The translations under genes were made by a program, and so were the position numbers. The notes below the pieces were generated by a model, which was not told where the DNA came from, ran no database searches, and was given only the letters and a program-made list of their open reading frames with translations. From Mansonella perstans (taxonomy: Eukaryota; Nematoda; Chromadorea; Rhabditida; Onchocercidae): a stretch of 64,000 nucleotides of DNA. The stretch covers positions 62,001 through 126,000 of the forward strand of contig JBAMDO010000094.1 in NCBI GenBank assembly GCA_037074765.1, read 5' to 3'. Every line of letters starts with the position of its first letter. The stretch's first letter is position 1. Below are positions 31,918-44,306 of this stretch, piece by piece.

Positions 31918-34900
31918 TCATTTAGAAGAAGTAGTAGCGTCCATAATTACAAACTTCGAAGAATTTTTCATCTGTTGTCTCTTGTTCATTGTGTCACTAA
32001 TGGCAGGTTCAATAAAATCATACTCCATTGGTCGATAACTTTGATATGTTTTGCCATTTTTAGCACTATGATGAATGCCAGCATCTGACTAGAAAATAGC
32101 ATTTGACGTTTCAAGATTCTGCATTCAAGTAAATCTGGCAAAAATAACAATACTGATACTAAGACATAAAAACTGCTCAATAGCCTAATTTGACAATTTT
32201 TGCTAAAATAGTGTTTCAGGATATCGAATTAGAGTTATTTTTGATTCAGAATTCTGAAAAAAAAAAAGGATTTTTCTTATCGTTTTTAGTTCTCATACAT
32301 ATATGTGAATAACAATTACCATATTTGCTGCTTCCCTCTTAAACCAAGCGTTTGCAGTGATTGGATGATATTCACTCCAATCAAATTCATGTTGTTGCGG
32401 CTTTAAATTGCAAGGAATATTTGTCGAAAAATCTTTGCTCATTGACAGTTTCATCAGATCATTTGAGTTAACCGATAAATTTGCCAAAGAGCTAACATCA
32501 TTTCTCACAATTTTTGGAAAAAAATCGCTGAAGCTACAATCTAAAATATCATATTTCCTCTGCAAAAGTATGAAGTGGAGCATATCTTCTAATTTTATTG
32601 TAAATTCAAAAAAATAAATAAATAAATAAATAAATAAAACAGCCAACAACTCATTAACAGGATGGTTTAACGGCATCATATGACCGATCCAACAATCATG
32701 AATAGGTTTCGTGGCAAAAAAAAATACTAAAGTTTGCACATAAAACGTGTGATAAAAAATTGATACTAACCCGATTCATTATTAGAAAATGAAGTTTTCG
32801 GCGAAGCATCTGCATCATCAAAATTTGATAAAATATGCTCACTACAGATCGAAACGTCTTGAAGTTCAGATAATTTTGCAGATGATGAACTGCTATCTAT
32901 CAGAAGCGCCGGATCAATCGAAAGTGAGTTTAGTAGAGACATATTCTCGAAAAAGCTGCGCGAAAACTTCTGCAAAAAGCAATAAAATAATACTGCTGAA
33001 ATGAACATAGTCAATTGAGGTAGTCATTTCGGTCTTGAAATAACAATATCCTACCTCAGTATCGTTCTCTCTTTGTGATGGTTCCAATTGTTGTTTCTGT
33101 TGAAAATTTGAACTCTTGGGATATATATTGTGGCGACGCAAAGAACAAGCCACAATACCTGTTGCAGCGGTAGAATAACTTGTTGCATCGTCATTTCGAA
33201 GGAATAACTGCGGTAGAGTTGACAAGATTCGTTCTGCACAATCCAATAATGAAGGATCGGCAGGAAACAAACACAAATTTTTCCCATCTCTGAAAAAAAG
33301 TTCAGAAATCTTTGATGAGAAACAAAGCTGAAACAAAAAATGAAATAACAGAAATAAAAAGCTGAACATTCATCATTGAGGACAGAGTTTTCCTACAACT
33401 GAGATTACTAAATACTGGATATTTTGAGCAAAAAAAAAGCTACAAAAATTTATAAACGAATCTTGCTTTTTTTTATTTCCGCGGTTGATTTCCGTCGCAG
33501 TCGGGAAATCACACGAAGATACTGTGCTAACTTCTTCCGTACTGAGAGTTGTAGGTTCGCTGATAGGCACTTTTAGATTTGTTTTGTTTCTGAAACTGTA
33601 AAATGCCAGAACTAGTGAGACAAATTTAGAAATTTTATGTACTGAAATACTTAAGCAACCAAATTGATATTTATCGTTATTTAACATAAAACAATAATGT
33701 CGCAGGTATATATAAGGTTAAGAATAAAGTTGCGAATAAAAGCTAAATCAATTTAAATAAACATAAATGCAGAAACAAACTTAGTGAACAAAAGTTAATT
33801 TTGCACTACCATTTAACATCATGGTTATAAATAAGTATTACAATTCGTTTCATTTTGATTAGTATAGATTACACCCACATTAATAAACTTGGGACACCAG
33901 TTCACATTTTTCATAAAAAAGATGCAAGAGATTTTGAAACAATTGGTAGAAACCTTTTCAAAAATTTGTTCCTTAATTGCGATTTTTCATCAGCAAATTG
34001 TAATATCAAAAAAATTTTAAACTTGAAATCAGAAGTGAAAAAAAATATGCTTACTTGAAATAAGTGGAGATACCAGAAATATTATCAGCTGATGAAGGCA
34101 TGCAAAGGGCAACGTTACGATTAATGCCATTTTCAGCTCCTTGCCGTGCTCTATTCCACATCTGTCGCCTGTCATGAGAATCCTCAGCCATTACTGTCCG
34201 CACATCTTCCTGCACCTAAAATCATTCAAAAATTTGGAAAAAATCATCTGAAAAAATGATATGCAGAAGCAACTCAATATGTGTCTCATATTACAATGTT
34301 CATTATCGCTCTATCAAAAACAAATAACATACTGAAATTTTCTGCTAAACAGACTTGAAAAACAACCAATAATTATATTAAGCAGTTAAGGAAAAGTAAT
34401 AAAAGCAAACTCTGCGTTGAACAGATGACGTTATTATGTTTGGTTTAGTAATAATTTCAGACTGTTTTATAAACATCCAAAGACCAGCTCGCTCCTTCAA
34501 ACGTTTGTGGGGTGAAACGGGTTGAGTTAATCGTTGCGGTACTGAAAGTTCCAGATGTTAAGGTTTTGTTACTCTTTTAAACTGAAAAATTGTAAGGATT
34601 ACAACAGCAGCAAAGTCAATCATAAATCCGAGAGATCATGTTATAGTCTGCTTTGACAAAGTAAATTCAAAGACTCTGATTAATGACTGAGTTGCTGAAA
34701 AAACTGATATCGAACTACATCACAAGGAAAACAGATTAAAAATTATAAATTAAAATAAAAACCTTTCTGTAAGCTCATATTCAATTACTTTGAAATAAAG
34801 AAAATAATTCGTCTTTAACTTTCTAGACGTTAATAGTTTCAAACATAAAAGCAAAAAGTAACAAAAATTATCAATGAAGTTAAATGCCATTCGAAAGAAG

Positions 34901-35353
34901 ATTTTTGAAAAAAGTTTAGCAACAGTTTGCATTGCAAAGATGATATGAATCAAGATAATACAATGTATTTTTCTGTATAGAGAAAAAAATGGCAGCACTG
35001 AAAACCTTTTATTAAAATTGACTAGAATCTAATATATAAATTAACAATGCTGCCATTAGTCTAACTTGAGTGATTTTCTTAGCAAAGTAGAAAATTAATA
35101 GAAATTAAAAAAGACCTTTTCTGAAGGTATTAGTTAACGCACTTCGACGCTCCTTAGCTCGTTTCATCACTGCATCGACATGTTTCGCCATCTCGTCATG
35201 CCATTTTCTCCCAAATCGTCGCTCCGAGACTCGGTGATTTACAGCAGATCGCATACTCTTAAAGCAAAATAGAAACCAAATTATCCAAATTAATAATTCA
35301 TTTTGTACCGCTAAGCGGCGAAAGCAAAATTTACAACTAATATCGAAATTCAT
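31918..35353 (-). CDS. Unknown 496-residue protein, ten exons
   Basis: I assembled this gene from splice signals and phase: 35353-35309, 35257-35116, 34541-34411, 34215-34055, 33595-33515, 33289-33055, 32969-32771, 32726-32641, 32559-32320 and 32088-31918. The total is 1491 nt with every junction in phase. The N-terminal third is basic and probably helical (RRFGRKWHDEMAKHVDA, then KRAKERRSALTNTFRK). The middle is Ser-rich and acidic (IDSSSSSAKLSEL, SNFDDADAS). The C-terminal third contains DWSEYHPITANAWFKREA and ends MDATTSSK. There is no signal peptide and no recognised domain. Intron 1 (51 bp) is open in frame and may be retained, adding 17 residues. The ends of exons 3 and 5 and the start of exon 5 have alternatives. 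I do not recognise the family and assign no function. Confidence 0.7.
32608..32637. repeat. (AAAT)n microsatellite
   Basis: About seven AAAT units lie in the short intron between exons 8 and 9 of the unknown minus-strand gene. On the coding strand this reads as a TTTA run just after a GTTTTA donor. Confidence 0.8.
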
Positions 35354-35940
35354 AGCTTTGAAATACTGATAGCCTGACAGGAAGTGCTCTAGAGTTACTT
35401 AATGTCATTTTGCTATAGAGTTACTTAAGGACAAAATTAAAAAATTTGCTAAATCGAATTCAGAAAATTTCGAATTTTTTAATCATAGGCAAGTTTTCCG
35501 AATAGATTTCTCCTGCTGCCTAATAAACATATCTCTCATCAACTCTCAAAAAGTACCCACTACTGTTAACATTTTCGATCTGTTCCAAGCAATTCAGTAA
35601 ACTTTTTTGGTGATACCTATGATTTCATTGACACCTAAATTATTGCAATGCGCGTTTTCTTGTCATATGTGTTAATATAACTTTTGTTTCTTTAAAAATT
35701 ACAAACCTTTTTAAATGTTCATACATCAAATCTTAAGAAGGTGAGATTCTACACTGACACATATGATTGCATCCCTTATGGAAAATCTAAGAACAGAAGT
35801 GACGTTTCACTAGCTGTGATTCATTTCACTATTTATGTATGATTCACAGTTATAATTTTTACGGAAAAATATCGAAAATACGCTTGGAATTGCACGTTTT
35901 TGCATTCCTTCATGTTTTTTTTTTCAGAAATTATTGAATC

Positions 35941-36170
35941 TTTGCAAGGCATGATGTGAGCATAAAGTGCACGTAAATATTTTTAAATAGGACTAAGAAT
36001 GCGTCAGAATGCGTCATTCTTTGCAAGGCATGATGTGAGCATAGTGTGCACGTAAATATCTTTAAAATTGGGACTAAGAATGCGTCATTCTTTGCAAGGC
36101 ATGATGTGAGCATAACGTGCACGTAAATATTTTTAAATGGGACTAAGAATGCGTCAGAATGCGTCATTCT
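35941..36170. repeat. Tandem repeat, three units of about 71-79 bp
   Basis: Three copies begin at about 35941, 36020 and 36091 with TTTGCAAGGCATGATGTGAG. Each runs through a TGCACGTAAATAT core to an AAGAATGCGTCA end. Two of the units carry an extra internal duplication of about 10 bp (GCGTCAGAAT), which explains the length difference. A diverged relative of the start of the unit appears at about 36625-36675. There are no unique spacers, so this is a minisatellite and not a CRISPR array. Confidence 0.85.
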
Positions 36171-36323
36171 TCGCTAAACATTATCAAGTAGAAAATTTTA
36201 ATTTTAGCGACTGAAAACAAGTAATATCGCTGCTTGAGATGCTAAGAATGAACTGTAGATTGTGATCTACCTTATCTTTCTCATCTCTAAAGTGAATGAG
36301 AGAGAAGGGAAGTGACAAATCAT

Positions 36324-36428
36324 AGTCCAAATCATGAATTGCTCAGTCTAAATCATGAATTACTTAGTCCAAATCATGAATTACTTAGTCCAAATCATGA
36401 ATTACTTAGTCCAAATTATGAATTACTT
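36324..36428. repeat. Tandem repeat, five units of 21 bp
   Basis: Five copies of AGTCCAAATCATGAATTACTT occur with only a few substitutions. Because 21 is divisible by three, the array translates without stops, as repeats of NHELLSP, which accounts for the spurious ORF across it. Confidence 0.85.
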
Positions 36429-37155
36429 CCTATATGTGCATTTGAAAGACTTAAGAGCACTCTACAATTATTTAGACCTTTTGCACTTCTTGTCTTTAAA
36501 TTGATTAAATCAATATTTCCAATAAGACTTGCCCGATAATCTTACCGAGTTTTCCTACTATCCTTGCAATTATCTATGGAAAATATAGATCAAACACAAC
36601 TTTCAGATCATTTTTTTTTTTGCCAACCTTGCATAGGATACAACGTAAGCGTAATATGCACACAAATATCTTGAGATAACTAAAGCAGATTTCAACACTT
36701 TAGTTCAAATTTCAACTCCAAAGTTCAACACTGACCCAAACAACCATCTTCATACCTATTATCTGATGAAAAATTTGATTCATTCGCTCCATCACATACA
36801 TTCGAATTTCAAACAATAGACAAATCTGGTACTCGGTGGCTTACTATGTCAATAGAAGTGTCAATAATAAATTAATTATCAGCATTGGGGGAATTGTGAA
36901 GCGTTGCGTAGTTTTTAGGACGTTTAATATTCTTATCACTCCGATGATAATCCTTGTTATCAGTGATTTAATATTTATGATTATATCGATTGATAAATTG
37001 AACGATTCTCAAAATTTTTCTAGTTTTAAAATTATTGTTTGTAATTTAATTATTTTTATTTTTAAGTTATCGTTATCATTGCATGGATACTATTGTCGTT
37101 ATTGTGCAATGAATTTATATTTCCAAAAAAAAAGAATTTAATTTGATTATTGGAA

Positions 37156-40100
37156 ATGGAGGAAGAAAAGAAAGAGAATTCAACGACAAATTGTAAATTT
37201 GATCCATGTACTGGTAGTATCAAAAACACATATTCATTTCAATGTTACTGCATTAGGCTAAGGTATGTTTTTTTTTTTTCTTTTCATTATGCAAAATTTT
37301 TACGTGTCTTTGTGAAAATTTTTTACGTCTTTACGTTTTTACGTCTTTTTTACGTCTAAAGCCATAAAATAAAACCAATAAGGTTAGAAATTCATGTTCA
37401 CTCATAAAGTAAACATGTTTCAGTCAAAATGAAACACCTGTAGAACCAAATATACACTGTTCATGCACGGGAGAAAACCGACGTTATGGTATAAGATATC
37501 GATGTCCAAAGAAAGCGTTAACATTTCTATCAAATATTATTGATGGCGAAACTGTGGAATATTCATTTTGTTCGGTTAGTGAACGTATAATTTTTAATTT
37601 CTGTTGCTTTTCTTTTAGATTGAATGTACAAATTAACTTCCTAATATGTCGAAGTTGAAGTTCTCGTTTATATCCAACAGCAGACTGAATAGGTAATGCA
37701 ATGAGCCTTCAACAAAATACGAAATTCATCAAATTAATTAACATGTTTATTATCGTCATTGAAGATGTATTTGATAAACTTAATTTAGATGCACTCAGAA
37801 ATGATTCATCAACATCGATTATGTTTAGTTTGTTATGCTTTCTGCACGGAGGTAATTATTTTATTATTGTCTAAAGAGAAATTTTCATTCAGCATTATTT
37901 AAGCATAAAGCCATTAGGGAAAAGTTTAGGAGGTGCCATTTTTTATAATTGATTTTTTGAAGATTTCATTATTTTGAAATTGAAGTAGCTTTCTTTTAGG
38001 GCGAATTGAAAGTCTGTAATGAACTGGGAGTACAACATTGGATGCATGCTGATTGCTATCATTTATGGAAAGAAGCATGCTGTCATTGCAATATCCTTTA
38101 TTCTGCTTCATCACATTTTACCGTATTTCCTTACAAAGTATTTTTATGTCTTACATTATTATTTCGAATAATTCAGTTTTCCATCAAATTCGTGCACTAT
38201 GCCGTAGTATGCTTCAGGATCCTTTGTTCGAGAAACTTGAAATTGTTTTCCCGAAGATGACTAAAGGATTGCAATTGAATGTCTGTAAGTACTTTTTCGA
38301 TATAATTTTTGGTTAGTCGAATGTATGCTAAGATCTTTTTATCTGATTATTTTTCTGATATATATTTTCGGTGGAAATTTATAGGAATTGGATTTTCGTC
38401 TTACTCATTTTTTTATCATGCATTATTCAGTAGTATTTTTCTTTTCAATACAATTCAAGTTTTAGTAAGTCTTTGTGATAAAGAAAACTATACGTGGTTA
38501 ATATCAGAACTGGATGCATTGCAGTCTGTTTACTCCAACAGTTTAATGGCAGAACGTCCATACTACATGAAAAATCAATTACTTTTACGTGAACTCTGGG
38601 AGACTTTCCGAGCCGGTACTTTCAGTTAATCTTAATCAACAATTAGATTTATCTACTTCTTATTGTTTATGTTGAATTTATTACATTGTAAATTAATTTA
38701 ACAATCTAATAAATTTTTATAGATAAATCGATATTTGTAGATTCAGATATTTATAGGTAAATCGCCCTACGAATGTCGTAAATACTATCTAAATAGCATA
38801 AAGTTTGCCGTACAGTGCTGTGACCGCTTATCTTTATTAATTGTTCTCCAGGTAAAAACTTTTGCTTTAGAAACATTATTGGAACTATGTTAGCATTATT
38901 AAAATGACAACTCATTGTATATAATGTACAGGAATTTTCAAACATGTTATTTTTAATCGAATTTTAAATTTACATTGTGTTTTAACCCATTTGAAATTGA
39001 ACAGTTAATTTCAGTTTTTGGATGTAACTGTGGATGGCGAATGTCTTCTTTTTGCTGTAGAAGCTAACGATGCGTTCTCTGTGAGGGTACTTCTTCATCA
39101 CGGTGCTCCAATTAGTTTTCAGGTATTTTTTATGCTATTGCTTTCTACTTTTCTCGGTAAATTCAAGCATATATTTCAAATAATTGCGAAAATTTCACTG
39201 CAGAAAAAATCAGGAGAACAAGCGGATTCTCTAAGTGTGGCATTTACACTTGGTAACTGTGCATCAGCAGAAGAAATTCTAAAATTTTTGAATTATCGCA
39301 GTTATCGAACGGTTTGTTTTTATTTCTTTGGGTCCATTGATAATTGTTTTTCGCTGCATTAATGTGTAATTTGCTATACTGAACTTAAATTGCGTGTGAC
39401 TTAAAAACAAAAAGGGAGCTGGTTTAAATCGAAATTTTATAGCAAGAATTTATGCGCAATCGTTTGTTGGAATTCATAAACCATCATGATTATCGTGTAG
39501 TAGATCTTCTACTTGCTTATGGTGCGAACATTTATGACCGTACTGAGAAAGGAAAATCAGTCTTTCACAAATTAACCCGAAACAGCGATCAGCAGCTTGC
39601 TATTGCGACTGCAATCAAATTATTTGAAAAAGCAGCAATTGTGCCATCTTTTATTGATGTAGAGGATTATCGTCATCGTACTGCCCTTCAGTTGGCATGT
39701 GCAAGGTGTCATTGGAAGCTGGCTGAGTATGTTTTCTTTTTAAAAGATTTACGTTGATTACCATTATTTAGATATTGCATAATTTAAATAAACTTGTGAA
39801 TTTCTAGGTTTAATTATTGGAAAGATATAAAAAATTCACGGAAGATTCTTTATATAGCGATTGTTATGATTTTTCGTTTCAGCTTCAAATTTATCTCGAT
39901 TCTAATAATTTTCCGAAGCACTCATTTTCCTTTTCGGTGTACAATTTTAGTTACTAAGTTAATCATAGTTTTTTGTACTGCTTATATACAATTATTTGAT
40001 CTGTGTGAACGACTTTTGCAGTAAAAGTATAGAATGAATTTGCTAATAAAACAGGATTTGAGATGTAAGTGTTTCTCATATTCGCTGATAGTGCTATTGG

Positions 40101-43100
40101 TGAATAAATGTGTAACCCTCCCATAAAAATTGCGAGAAAAGTCTGTAATTAAAATTCATTAAACAGTAAGAAATGTGAATAAGTAGAAATGAAAAATAAT
40201 TCATGCAGTCAAATATTTATGTATTTGCGAGTCACAATTATTATGGACCAATGAATTTATGGTTAATAATATTTATACGCATAATACGTTTGTATATTTT
40301 TATTCGAATGGCTACTGTTATATTTTAGATTTATACCTGAAGAAGAATAGTTGTGTAATGTAGGAGGAGAATATTTTTAAAATAGTAGTACTTCTATGCA
40401 ACATATATAAAATTAGGATTTCTTACCAAATTATGTAAATTTATCTCTTCGTTAACAATGAGATTAGCAGTTGCTTCTATACTGCTGATGTGATCATTTA
40501 TCACATGAACAATGCGGAAATAGCATTTATTTAGCTTGTGACTACATTACTGGATATTCGTTTCTCAATTTATGCCCTCCGAGATCTAAGGTTTTAAATG
40601 AAATTAATTCTTTCTTCTGTTCACCTTTCGCAGTTTAACATAACTGTTGTAGTTGTAGTTATCTATTAGAAGTTTTTTATTAAGTTTAATTGTCATCTTA
40701 TTATAATTTTTTTTAAAAGTGTAATGGTGATCTCGTCATAAATTTAACAAGAAATCTTTCAGTAAGTATAAATACCTTTTTCATTTCTTCAGTACCAAAT
40801 TTTTTTAGATATTTGTTTAACAATTTCTTTTGAAACTCATTTTTTAGTAATTATTTTTTGACAATTGGAGAGAAATTCTTCACTCATTCTGTGCAATTTA
40901 TAGTTATTGAATCACCTTAAACATCAATACTTATTGATCTTCGAAAGGTTCTCAAAAATCACATTATCGTAAATTCATTAATTTGAACAAAATAATTTTG
41001 CTTCAAACATGTAAGGTATATCAAGCTTGTGCTTTTATTACAGGTCTATTGTTTGTGCATTTTAAAAAATCATTGCCTTTTTGCATTTCTTTTTCCATAC
41101 TTTTTTTAGCATACAGCTCTTGTTATAATGGACACTGTTTATATGAATCTTTTTTTCATCTTCATCTATTTTAAGTGGGATTTTTTCTACTTTCAGTCTA
41201 AAAATGTTTTAAAATTTGATATTTCTATTTGTAGGGAAGAACTTTCAATCATTAGGCACTTCTGATGAACAATATATCTCTAATCTTTTCCGCCAAGATC
41301 TTCCATTTCACTGCAATAATTTGCATCTTACGAAATATGTTTTGATTATCATATTTTTTATTTTGAATTTGCCGCAATGAAAAACTTGAAATATTCCCAC
41401 TTTGTTTTCATTGATTCCTTCTTTCAGCACATAAGATGAAACAAAACCACTACAGTTTTTTTTTTTGAACAAAATTTATTCGTTGGCTCTTTTATTTAGT
41501 TGTGTATTTTTTCAATTTGTCTTTTTTTCAAAACATGATTTATTATATTTTTTTCACTTGTAATTATCCTTTTGTTTATTTTTTTATTTTCTGCTGTGCT
41601 CTTTTCACGCTATTTTATCTAATATTTTATTTAGGTGTTTATTCACGAACTGTTAATATTTTTTCTTGAATTTAATTGTACCTCTTTAAGTATATAAATA
41701 TGAATTCTCTTTTTGTTTTTGTGGATTTTGTTCTTTTGATAACTCTAACTTGTATAATTGACGATTTTTATAAGATATCGAACTATTATTTTCTTTTTTT
41801 AGATTACAGTTTGTTGGAGCATATGTTCTTGCACTTCCTTCGCACATGTTTTATTCATTTTTCTTTTATTTTATTCTAATTTGTATCAATTTAATCTTTC
41901 ATCGTTATACTCGGTATTTCTCCGCAAAATTACATCGTTTAATTTCTCATTAATTTTTTTATTTAGAAGGACAGACAATGATTATTGTATGTTTTAAAAA
42001 TATTTCCAACATTTTTTTGCTGAGATTCCCCAGATTCTTTTTCTATTAAAATTTTCAGATTTTTCCTACAGCGTGGTGCTACACCAAAGGGTTTATGGAA
42101 TGATATGAGATTGCCTGAGTTTTTACGCTCACACATTGATCGTATCGGAAAGGAGCTGAAATTACGGAAGTTTTTATCAATTTCACGCAGATATATTACA
42201 CAGTTAGAATTTCTACTGATTGATTAATAAGCGGTTATTAAATTATAAAAGCATCTTTTACTTGGCATTGAACGTCACTTGGCACCGAACGAATATATTT
42301 AACACTAAATCAGTACGATGAGACTGCTCATTTAAAATTAGCCGATGTGACCTTATATTAATTGGTAAATTGGAGTTTACTATATTGCAGTGACATAACG
42401 ATGGGTCGTGAACGTGTCGCAATATCCGTTGAAAATGGCACTGATGATGGAGCTACGTTGGATCCTAATTTTGAATATATTAATGCTGTTGATGATCACG
42501 ATTCTTTTCAAACTCATATCGACTTTTCGCTAGTTAATATTTTCTTTCTTACACAGTATCATGAATTTGTTCCGGTTCATTTATTTTTGAAGGATTTCTT
42601 TCAAGAAATTCACTTACTGCTACTGTCCGACACTAGATCAGCGGATGAATTGCATTGAAGTGGTGTGCAAAATATTTGATTAGTATTCAAATGAATTTAT
42701 CAGTTAAGAAGCAGATTACTTTCTGGTTTTATACTTGAAGAGCTAATCAATTTAATGGTTTTCGTAAATTTTTGACTTCCCATTTGAAAATTGCATTGCC
42801 TCTTGTTTGTAACTACAGAATTTTCTTCATTTTTGTTCTCTAGGCATTTTACTTAACAATTCGAGGAGCTTTTATGTGCCACCATTAAAAAATTAAGCCT
42901 GCCATATAGGTCATGATTATTTTTAGGCATGCCACTGCGCAAACGACTGCCAAGTTGATTGTCCTTGTTTGTCTCGTTGTGCGTATGATGCAGATGGACA
43001 TCTCACTGGTCGAGCAATCGAATTAGCTGACAAGGCAGAATTAGGTGTGCTGTTGGAGTGTAGTTCTTGTTGCTTTTGTTCAAATAAATGCAGATCAAGA

Positions 43101-44306
43101 GTTGCGCAAAACGGTGTTCATTGCGGACTTGAGGTACACTTTTATATATATTGGATTTTTATGTGCAACAAGACTAGACGATTCAAATTATTTTTAAACT
43201 ATCTAAACTTTTAGGTTTATCGTACAAGAAAATATGGATGGGCTGTAAGAACTTGTTCCTTGATATTGAAAGGTAAGTTTCAATTAGTTATTGTTAAAGT
43301 ATCCGCTTATCAAATTATCGTTTCACGAAAATGAAAATCTGTTCTGCTTAGTTTCAGGAAGTTTTGTATGTGAATATACTGGCGAATTGATCTCAGATAC
43401 TGATGCAGATAGACGCGAAGATGACACTTATCTATTTGAAATTATAGTAAGCTTTTCAAAAAATGGACTCGGGACCGAGTTTATTATAAAACATTTCGGA
43501 ATCTCAGCATTTTCACATATTTATGAATATATTTAATGAAATCATTGAATATTTCGGGATCCATCATTCCTGCAAATACTTTCAAATTTATTTTAAGCAT
43601 ACATTTCTTCAGAGAATTTCCAGTGATAAATGATTAGGTAACAAAACATGGAAATTTAGGAATTAAAATTGTCAGAAAGCAGTGTAGCATCAATTTAATG
43701 TAGCAATAATTAAATTTTTGAGGAAACTTGATTGAAATCAGTGAAAAACGCTTACTTCAGTGGTTTGAAATTTTGCGATTGCTAAATTACTAGAATGAAT
43801 TTGAAACTAATGTTTCAAGATTTTTAAGTTATACCTATGACTGCAAAAATTTTTATTATAATAGTTGTAATGAATCATTTTTAGGATGAAATCTCAGCCT
43901 ACTGTATAGATGCAAAATTCAAGGGGAATGTTTCCAGATTCATCAATCATAGTTGTGAAGCAAATTTGGTTACCCTTCGGGTTGTATGGGATGCAAATAT
44001 ACATCATTTGCCCCATGTCTGCTTTTACGCTAAAAGAGATATCCAGCAGGTGTGATTTCTTATCAGCAAAATTCTATCAGTTGATTCTCTTGTATTAACT
44101 TATTTCCATAATTTAAGGGCGAAGAACTAACTATCGACTATGGAAGTCAGTGGTGGGACGTTAAGTTGAGGGATTTCGCATGTCAGTGTGGATCAAAGTC
44201 TTGCAAATATACTAGTACGATAAGAGAACAAGTACTACGAAATGGACCTGTCGAAGAAAGCAAACAGCTAGAAGAATCTCCTGCTAACGAGATAAAAGAC
44301 TTATAA
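37156..44306 (+). CDS. G9a/EHMT-type histone H3K9 methyltransferase with ankyrin repeats
   Basis: This nuclear lysine methyltransferase family adds methyl groups to histone H3 Lys9. Seventeen exons, 754 residues: 37156-37262, 37424-37574, 37789-37851, 38000-38137, 38218-38284, 38466-38615, 38757-38851, 39015-39122, 39204-39311, 39443-39726, 42059-42202, 42391-42532, 42927-43133, 43215-43272, 43358-43446, 43885-44049 and 44118-44306. Order: an EHMT-style Cys/His-rich region (about 10-145; [18 protein letters not shown]); degenerate ankyrin repeats (about 250-460; [41 protein letters not shown]); pre-SET zinc cluster ([13 protein letters not shown]); SET with [21 protein letters not shown] (Asn about 658) and IDYG; post-[12 protein letters not shown]. 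All expected SET motifs are present. The ends of exon 4 (38122 or 38137) and start of exon 6 (38460 or 38466) have in-phase alternatives. The true start could lie further upstream. Confidence 0.9.
39727..42058 (+). other. 2.3 kb intron 10 of the EHMT gene
   Basis: This is the longest intron of the gene, lying between two ankyrin-coding exons. It is very AT-rich, with many T runs on the sense strand and short hydrophobic chance ORFs. No nested gene was recognised. Confidence 0.6.

Larger units (their letters stand above)
35354..37155. other. Intergenic region between divergent genes
   Basis: The unknown minus-strand gene and the plus-strand EHMT gene start on either side of this interval, so it should hold both promoters. 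It contains the two tandem-repeat arrays listed separately. The frame at 36836-37141 is AT-rich with no splice support, and I do not treat it as a gene. Confidence 0.4.

Noticed and set aside
35941..36428. Tandem arrays as a CRISPR array
   Set aside because: Units are contiguous with no unique spacers, no cas-like genes are present and the host is eukaryotic.
36836..37141. 101-codon frame just upstream of EHMT as an N-terminal exon
   Set aside because: It is Ile/Leu/Phe-rich, lacks a donor in phase with the EHMT exon and shows no family similarity.
38751..38945. 64-codon minus-strand frame
   Set aside because: It overlaps antisense to EHMT exon 7, which is supported by phase and neighbouring exons.
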